Part shown: positions 33,022 to 37,872 of the stretch, piece by piece
Position numbering within the stretch: position 1 is the first letter of the stretch
How the letters are laid out: each line of letters starts with the position of its first letter
NCBI GenBank assembly: GCA_035535055.1
Contig: DATLQT010000098.1
Span: 1 to 37,872 of the forward strand
Direction of reading: 5' to 3'
DNA: 37,872 bases
DNA from: UBA6019 sp035535055
GTDB taxonomy: Bacteria; Chloroflexota; Dormibacteria; Dormibacterales; Dormibacteraceae
The notes under the pieces: generated by a model
Databases searched by the model: none
Seen by the model: only the letters and a program-made list of their open reading frames with translations
What the model was told of the DNA's origin: nothing
Made by a program: the position numbers and the translations under genes

Positions 33022-33249
33022 ATGCCTTTCCTGGGAAACCATTTCATCTGGGTCATCCTGCTGGTGATCGTCCTGATCATCTTCGGTCCGGGGAAGCTTC
33101 CCCAGATCGGAAGCGCGGTGGGCTCCGCCCTGAAGGAGTTCCGCAAGGCGACCAACGAGTTGAAGGACGAGGTCGCTCGGACAACCGCGCCCGCCGAGGG
33201 CGGCCAGCCGGAGCCGAACAAGGAAGCAACCGGGGCTCCCAAAGCCTGA
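33022..33249 (+). CDS. tatA: Twin-arginine translocase subunit TatA
   Basis: A 75-residue protein with the TatA layout: one membrane helix (WVILLVIVLIIFGPGKLPQIG, including the hinge FGPGKLP), an amphipathic helix (GSAVGSALKEFRKAT) and a charged disordered tail. It oligomerises to pass folded proteins across the membrane. It is followed by tatC; no tatB-like gene is seen, so TatA may do both jobs. Confidence 0.95.
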   Translation: MPFLGNHFIWVILLVIVLIIFGPGKLPQIGSAVGSALKEFRKATNELKDEVARTTAPAEGGQPEPNKEATGAPKA

Positions 33250-33269
33250 CCCGGGCCGGCTAAGGAGCC

Positions 33270-34019
33270 ATGGCCGTGCTCGAACGGGTCTTCCATCGCA
33301 CGCCCGCGCCCGCCCACGACGTCGAGTCGTCGCGGATGACCATCCTCGAGCACCTCGAGGCTCTCCGCCGTGCGCTGATCATCTCGGTCATCGGTTGGGG
33401 GGTGGGCACGGCCATCGCCTTCGTCTTTTGGCCGCAGCTGCTTAGGTTCCTGATCGGCCGGGGCAACGTCGGCCACCTGGTCTTCACGACTCCGACCGGC
33501 GGCTTCACCCTGGGAATCAAGATCGCCATGATCGTCGGGCTGATGATCGCAGCGCCGGTCTGGATCCAGCAGACGTGGTGGTTCGTCAGCCCCGGCCTAC
33601 ACCGCCACGAGCGCCGGCTGGTGCTGCCGCTGATCGCAGCCACGCTCCTCTTCTTTGCAATCGGGGTCGGTTTCGCCCTCTTCTCCCTGCCGCTCTTCAT
33701 GCGGATCCTGCAGGGCTTCGCGCCCAGCGACGTCACCTATCTCCCGGTCGGCGACGACTACATCAACTTCGTGCTCTTCCTGGTACTCGGCTTCGGCATC
33801 GTCTTCGAGCTGCCGGTGGTCGTCTTCGCCCTCGGCGCCCTGCGGATCGTCTCGAGCAAATGGCTGCGCTCCAACCGGTTCTACTGGGTCATCGGGCTCG
33901 GGATCATCAGCAACCTGATGACGCCCGGCGTCGACCCCATCACCCCGCTCTTCATGTGGATCCCGCTCTACCTCTTCTGGGAGGCGACCGTGATCGTGCT
34001 GCGGCTGATGGGGCGTTAG
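33270..34019 (+). CDS. tatC: Twin-arginine translocase subunit TatC
   Basis: A 249-residue receptor with six membrane segments. Hallmarks are SRMTILEHLEALRRALI at the N-terminus, PVWIQQTWWFVSPGLHRHERR between segments two and three, and GFGIVFELPVVVFALG in segment four. It binds twin-arginine signal peptides. It starts 20 bp after tatA and ends 1 bp before rph. Confidence 0.96.
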   Translation: MAVLERVFHRTPAPAHDVESSRMTILEHLEALRRALIISVIGWGVGTAIAFVFWPQLLRFLIGRGNVGHLVFTTPTGGFTLGIKIAMIVGLMIAAPVWIQQTWWFVSPGLHRHERRLVLPLIAATLLFFAIGVGFALFSLPLFMRILQGFAPSDVTYLPVGDDYINFVLFLVLGFGIVFELPVVVFALGALRIVSSKWLRSNRFYWVIGLGIISNLMTPGVDPITPLFMWIPLYLFWEATVIVLRLMGR

Positions 34020-34020
34020 C

Positions 34021-34752
34021 GTGCCCGAGTTGAAGCGCCACGACGGGAGGGCGCCCGACCAGTTGCGCCCGGTCCGCATCCAGACCGGGACCAACGTCCA
34101 CGCCGAGGGATCCTGCGTGATCGAGTTCGGCCGGACCCGGGTCAACGTCACGGCCACCGTGGATGACCGCGTTCCCGGCCACCGCCGCGGCACCGGCCGG
34201 GGCTGGATCACCGCCGAGTACTCCATGCTTCCCCGGGCGACGCACGACCGCGGCCTCCGGGAGGCGATGCAGGGACGGATCGGAGGCCGAACGCACGAGA
34301 TCCAGCGCCTGATCGGCCGCTCGCTCCGAGCCGCGGTCGATATGTCGAAGATCGGCGAGCGGACCATCACCCTGGACTGCGACGTCCTCCAGGCCGACGG
34401 CGGCACCCGCACCGCGTCGGTGACCGGGGCCTTCGTCGCCCTCTCCCAGGCGCTCGGGCGGATGGGGAAGGCGGGGATGCTGGGCGTGGACCCGCTCCGC
34501 CAGCACGTCGCCGCCGTCTCCTGCGGGATCGTCGACGGCGTGGCGGTGCTCGACCTCGACTACTCGGAGGACTTTCGCGCCGAGACCGACCTCAACTGCG
34601 TGATGGGCGAGGACGGCCGCTTCATCGAGGTCCAGGCTACGGCGGAGGGCCAGCCGTTTAGCCCCGCCGAGCTGGATGCGATGCTGAAGCTGGCCGGGAA
34701 GGGCATCGCGGAGCTCATCGAGGAGCAGAAGCGAGCGCTGGCTGGGACTTGA
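34021..34752 (+). CDS. rph: Ribonuclease PH
   Basis: A 243-residue phosphorolytic exoribonuclease that trims tRNA 3' ends. Hallmarks are RPVRIQTGTNVHAEGS, the phosphate-binding GRTHEIQRLIGRSLRA and CDVLQADGGTRTAS, and the C-terminal LAGKGIAELIEEQK. It starts at GTG 34021, 1 bp after the tatC stop, and its TGA stop overlaps the rdgB TTG. rph-rdgB adjacency is common in bacteria. Confidence 0.96.
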   Translation: MPELKRHDGRAPDQLRPVRIQTGTNVHAEGSCVIEFGRTRVNVTATVDDRVPGHRRGTGRGWITAEYSMLPRATHDRGLREAMQGRIGGRTHEIQRLIGRSLRAAVDMSKIGERTITLDCDVLQADGGTRTASVTGAFVALSQALGRMGKAGMLGVDPLRQHVAAVSCGIVDGVAVLDLDYSEDFRAETDLNCVMGEDGRFIEVQATAEGQPFSPAELDAMLKLAGKGIAELIEEQKRALAGT

Positions 34753-35327
34753 GCGGCGGCCGGCGGCTGGTCCTCGCCACCGGCAACCAGGGCAAGCTCC
34801 GGGAGTACCGGGATCTTCTCGAGCCGGCCGGCTACGAGGTCATCCCCTTCGGCAACGAGGTGGACGAGACCGGGGCCACCTACGCCGAGAACGCGACGCT
34901 GAAGGCGCTGGCCGCGTTGGAGGCGACCGGCGAGGCATGCCTCGGTGATGACTCGGGCGTCGAGGTGGAGGCGCTGGGCGGCTTCCCCGGCCTCCGCTCG
35001 GCGCGGCTCGGGCCGACCCAGATCGAGAGGACGGCGATCCTGCTGAGGATGCTGGTGGACAAGCCGCGGCCGTGGAAAGCCCGATTCACCTGCACCATCG
35101 CCGCCGCGCTGCCGGGCCGTCCGGTGCGGACCTTCGAGGGCGAGTGCCGGGGCGAGATCGTCCCCGAGTGGCGCGGCGAGGCCGGGTTCGGCTACGACCC
35201 CGTCTTCTACGTGCCTGGAGCGGGCAGGACGTTCGGCGAGATGGAGCGCTCTGAGAAAGACCGCTGGAGCCACCGCGGCACCGCCATCCGCGCCCTCTTG
35301 GAGAGCGGGTGGCCGGACGAGGGCTAG
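34749..35327 (+). CDS. rdgB: XTP/dITP pyrophosphatase (RdgB/HAM1)
   Basis: A 192-residue house-cleaning enzyme that hydrolyses non-canonical purine triphosphates. Hallmarks are LATGNQGKLREY at the N-terminus, ETGATYAENATLKA, DDSGVEVEALGGFPGLRSAR and GFGYDPVFY. TTG 34749 overlaps the rph stop in TTGA. Its TAG stop shares CTAG (35324-35327) with the convergent hydrolase stop. It closes the long rightward operon. Confidence 0.95.
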   Translation: MSGGRRLVLATGNQGKLREYRDLLEPAGYEVIPFGNEVDETGATYAENATLKALAALEATGEACLGDDSGVEVEALGGFPGLRSARLGPTQIERTAILLRMLVDKPRPWKARFTCTIAAALPGRPVRTFEGECRGEIVPEWRGEAGFGYDPVFYVPGAGRTFGEMERSEKDRWSHRGTAIRALLESGWPDEG

Positions 35328-36097
35328 CCTCGGATGCCGGTTGGCTGCTGCTCGAGGTTGCGCCGCCAGAGCCCGAGGGTGCGCTCGAAGTGTCGCTCGG
35401 CAGCGTCGCGGTCGTAAACGGGAAGGTCGGCCATGGCGAACCCGTGGCTGGTGCCCGGCAGCCTTTCCACCACCCCCCGCACACCCTGACGGGACATCTC
35501 GTCGCGGAAGCGGTCGATCAATTCGGGGGTGGCGGTGCGGTCGTTCTCGGCGAAGGCGAAGTAAAGCTCGGCGCGCACACGGCTCAGTTCGTGGTGGGGC
35601 GAATCCGCCTGGTCGGTGACCAGCGCCCCGGGGTGGATGCCCGCCGCGGCCACGAACTCGTCCGGCAGCGTCGCCGCGATGTGCAGGGCCATCCGTGCTC
35701 CCATGCAGTAACCGACGCACACCTTGGGGCCCGGCGCGGCCTCCCGCTCCGAGACGATGGCGGCGAGGAGGGCCCGCGTGTCCGTGGCGACCCGCTCGGG
35801 CGTCACGGTTCGGACGGTGGACATCATCCGCTCCCTCTCCGGGCTGTCGGCTCCCAGGGTGGCGAGGGTGGCGAAGTCGAAGTGCAGTCCTTCGCCTGCC
35901 CGGTAGAAGAGGTCGGGCGCCGCGCAGAAGAAGCCTCCCGCGGCGAGGCGCCGGGCGTTGTCCTTGACCTGCTCACGAAAGCCGACCCCGTCCTGGTAGA
36001 GCACCGCGGTGGGGAATGGCCCGCCCTGGTCGGGGTGAACGATGAAGACCGGCATCACGCCGTCAGCGGTCTGGACGCGGGTCATCTTCTCAGCCAT
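35324..36097 (-). CDS. Dienelactone hydrolase family protein
   Basis: A 257-residue alpha/beta hydrolase. The nucleophile elbow is VGYCMGAR (Cys as in dienelactone hydrolase), with the acid in AFAENDRTA and His in PGTSHGFAM. Relatives open lactones of aromatic ring-cleavage pathways, but many homologues have unknown ester substrates, and no catabolic genes are adjacent. ATG 36097 follows GAGGT by 5 nt, excluding the longer frame. It is convergent with rdgB; a TetR remnant lies upstream. Confidence 0.92.
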   Translation of the reverse strand: MAEKMTRVQTADGVMPVFIVHPDQGGPFPTAVLYQDGVGFREQVKDNARRLAAGGFFCAAPDLFYRAGEGLHFDFATLATLGADSPERERMMSTVRTVTPERVATDTRALLAAIVSEREAAPGPKVCVGYCMGARMALHIAATLPDEFVAAAGIHPGALVTDQADSPHHELSRVRAELYFAFAENDRTATPELIDRFRDEMSRQGVRGVVERLPGTSHGFAMADLPVYDRDAAERHFERTLGLWRRNLEQQPTGIRG

Positions 36098-36154
36098 GTC
36101 CACCTCGCGGTTCAAAAAAGCGTTCAAGAGTTTGGTCGGCCACTCTGGACGTTA

Positions 36155-36442
36155 TTAGAACTTTGCTCGCGGGGTGTTCCGCGTCGTCCCAGGCGCTCGA
36201 ACTCGCCATCCCACCAGCTGCTGCTCCGCCCCCGCGGATCTGACGTCGGCAGCAAGGCCGGCCGCGTGGCAATCGGCTATCGCACGCCCTGGAGGATGTT
36301 CTGAGGCCGGGACCGGCTGCACCACTACGGTGATCAGCCGGTAGCTCCAGGGGTTCTGCTCGGCGAATCGGCAGAACACCAGTCCGATCGCCCGCATCCG
36401 CGCGACCGGCTCCGCCGCTGACTGGGCGGCCTCGGTCATCAC
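36155..36442 (-). pseudogene. TetR-family regulator remnant (C-terminal domain)
   Basis: The frame contains RMRAIGLVFCRFAEQNPWSYRLIT, resembling the ligand-binding domain of TetR regulators. No helix-turn-helix precedes it, and the following residues soon lose similarity. Likely a fragment of a regulator once paired with the hydrolase. The rest of 36098-36524 has no other gene I can support. Confidence 0.35.
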
Positions 36443-36524
36443 CCGTCTCGAGCACCAGACTTTGGTCGTGAGGGGTGCAACTCCCTAGCCACCTCAATCA
36501 TGTGATTCGCGATCGCATCGAGAT

Positions 36525-37872
36525 CTAGGCTCGCCCCAGCAGCATTTGCGTGACTAGTGCTCGGTCTGGATCGGCTGTCTCGGCGAATATCCTCAGCACA
36601 AACTGGACGGCCTCTGATGGCGGCATGATCTGCCGCGCGGTTGTGAATAGGAGCTCAGTCATTTCCGGCAAGGGGTCAATTGACTGTGTCCCGGCGACTG
36701 CTTGTCTGGCCGCTTCCAGGAGTACAGGTGTCCTGTCAGGCGAGAGGCTGACCGTATTCATGGCAAACACTGTCAACCGCGCCGCCAACTGCGTGCCGTA
36801 GGGCCCAGGGAACCTAGTCACTCCGCCTCGGCAAACTGCGCTTAGCCAGTCGGGCAGTCGCTCAGCCGCCGCCTTCGCCACATCATTAAGGAGATCGGTC
36901 ACGGCTTGAAAGGCAGCCGCCGGGTCGTGCCAAGTCGCTGGACGCCCAACTGCAACCCAGGCGGACCCACTCGCCCATTGCTCTGCCGAGGCGATTCGCC
37001 TTATGCGTTCATGCTCAAGGGGCAGGTCACCCACGAGATTCTCAACCAGACTCGTTCGCCACTTCTCGGCTTCATCTGTTGACAACCGCCCTCGACTAAC
37101 AAGTGCATCAATCAAGCCCAGAGTGCCAAACGCCGGAACTCCAGCTTCTCGTGCGAGCGCGCGAACCACCCAATCGTCGCTGTAGAGGACAGCGGACTGG
37201 TTTGCCGCCGCCTGTATGGGTCCGAGCCAGGCCCCATGTCTAATGACGTCAAAGGCCGGAAAGCGAGTGAGGTCATTGCAGACAATCTGGTCGAGAGCGG
37301 AGGCAATGGCTAAAACGCTTTCGGCTGATGTCGCAATTCGGTCCGCCTCTCGTGCGCTCATCTCGAACAGACGAGCCTTCTTAGTAACAGCGTCAAGGCC
37401 CACCGACATCGTGCTTCTCGATGCCGCTTGCTTGTTGCCCTCGACGATGTCAAACGTCGCCAGATTAACCACTGCAAGACGATGTAGTTCTCGGCTAACC
37501 ACGTCCCAGCGGCCCGACTGAACGCCGACCACTATGGCGCTCGTATCGGCGACCACTACACGTTGCGTCGCGTCCGTGGCCGCTGAGCGATCCTGAAGGA
37601 TCACTGCTGGGTCTTCAGGCTGCGAGACAAGGAAGCCCGCAGCCCTGGTTAGGAGAGTCAGCGAATAAGGTCTATGAGACACAGCCGCGAGCAGGCCATA
37701 GGGAACCTCACCGCGACTAACTCGGACAGTGAGTTCGGCCAATTCCTCGCTGCCCTTGGCGAGCTGTTCCTCCACGTAGGCGAGGATGTCGGTTGGCTTC
37801 TCTAAAGTGAATTTCTTGAGTATTTGACTGCTCGGATAGCGCTCAAAGAAATCATTGAGAGACGCGTGAAGG
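36525..37872 (-). CDS. Large protein with PIN-like domain, 5' end outside window
   Basis: The frame is open from the window edge to 36525, giving at least 448 residues. The visible N-terminal part (LNDFFERYPSSQILKKF, then KPTDILAYVEEQLAKG) is helical. A PIN-like nuclease domain follows (about 105-250 of the visible part): Asp in VVVADTSAIVVG, a middle acidic IVEGNK, and SDDWVVRALAREAGVPAFGTLGLIDAL, matching the acidic triad and the GT(L)GL motif of PIN RNases. The C-terminal 180 residues are helical and unrecognised. By eye, base composition is less G+C-rich than neighbouring genes, suggesting transfer. It could be an RNase effector of a toxin or defence system; its upstream partner is not visible. 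Confidence 0.65.
   Translation of the reverse strand, partial: LHASLNDFFERYPSSQILKKFTLEKPTDILAYVEEQLAKGSEELAELTVRVSRGEVPYGLLAAVSHRPYSLTLLTRAAGFLVSQPEDPAVILQDRSAATDATQRVVVADTSAIVVGVQSGRWDVVSRELHRLAVVNLATFDIVEGNKQAASRSTMSVGLDAVTKKARLFEMSAREADRIATSAESVLAIASALDQIVCNDLTRFPAFDVIRHGAWLGPIQAAANQSAVLYSDDWVVRALAREAGVPAFGTLGLIDALVSRGRLSTDEAEKWRTSLVENLVGDLPLEHERIRRIASAEQWASGSAWVAVGRPATWHDPAAAFQAVTDLLNDVAKAAAERLPDWLSAVCRGGVTRFPGPYGTQLAARLTVFAMNTVSLSPDRTPVLLEAARQAVAGTQSIDPLPEMTELLFTTARQIMPPSEAVQFVLRIFAETADPDRALVTQMLLGRA

Overview
The window looks like chromosomal DNA from a high-G+C, soil-type bacterium of the Terrabacteria side of the tree. Candidatus Dormibacterota is my best guess, with Chloroflexota or Actinomycetota as alternatives. 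This is inference from the high G+C, GTG/TTG starts, tightly overlapping genes, ftsEX beside an M23 and an S41 peptidase, and -10 hexamers sitting directly against start codons. No rRNA or phylogenetic marker is present to settle it. Layout, left to right: (1) 1-7138 is envelope-related: the 3' part of a glycoside hydrolase family 3 gene, a decayed molybdopterin oxidoreductase gene, then ftsE-ftsX-M23 peptidase-S41 peptidase from one promoter. (2) A tRNA-Val(UAC) gene at 7159-7236 is the integration site of an 8.8 kb genomic island, 7237-16037. The last 42 bp of the tRNA are repeated exactly at 15996-16037. The island carries a broken tyrosine integrase, a broken Xre-type regulator, an intact-looking IS21-family element with an extra zinc-ribbon gene, an ECF sigma/membrane anti-sigma pair, a nucleotidyltransferase plus winged-helix-like pair, and a DUF2442-like/UPF0158-like pair. 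(3) 16077-20349 holds a CDF metal exporter, tRNA-Phe, a soluble histidine kinase coupled to a damaged membrane sensor gene, and two small genes. (4) 20434-23343 is an E2 acyltransferase-lipA-lipB operon: the lipoyl carrier protein with the two enzymes that make its cofactor. (5) 23520-27655 is mixed: tRNA-Cys, flavin reductase, a small zincin, 3-hydroxyacyl-CoA dehydrogenase, aldo/keto reductase with a CTG start, a class I tRNA with a UAA anticodon, and a methyltransferase. (6) 27985-35327 is one long co-directional run: a small acidic protein, an OmpR-type regulator, murI, polyprenyl synthase, a methylase/HemD fusion, cyclophilin, tatA, tatC, rph and rdgB, most with overlapping or touching ends. 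(7) 35324-37872 holds a dienelactone hydrolase, a TetR remnant and a lower-G+C PIN-like gene that runs off the right edge. The parts most likely to be undescribed are the immobilised tRNA-Val island, especially its nucleotidyltransferase/winged-helix pair, and the PIN-like protein at the right edge. The window also contains several genes caught in decay: the Mo-oxidoreductase, integrase, Xre regulator, membrane sensor kinase, MFS remnant and TetR remnant.
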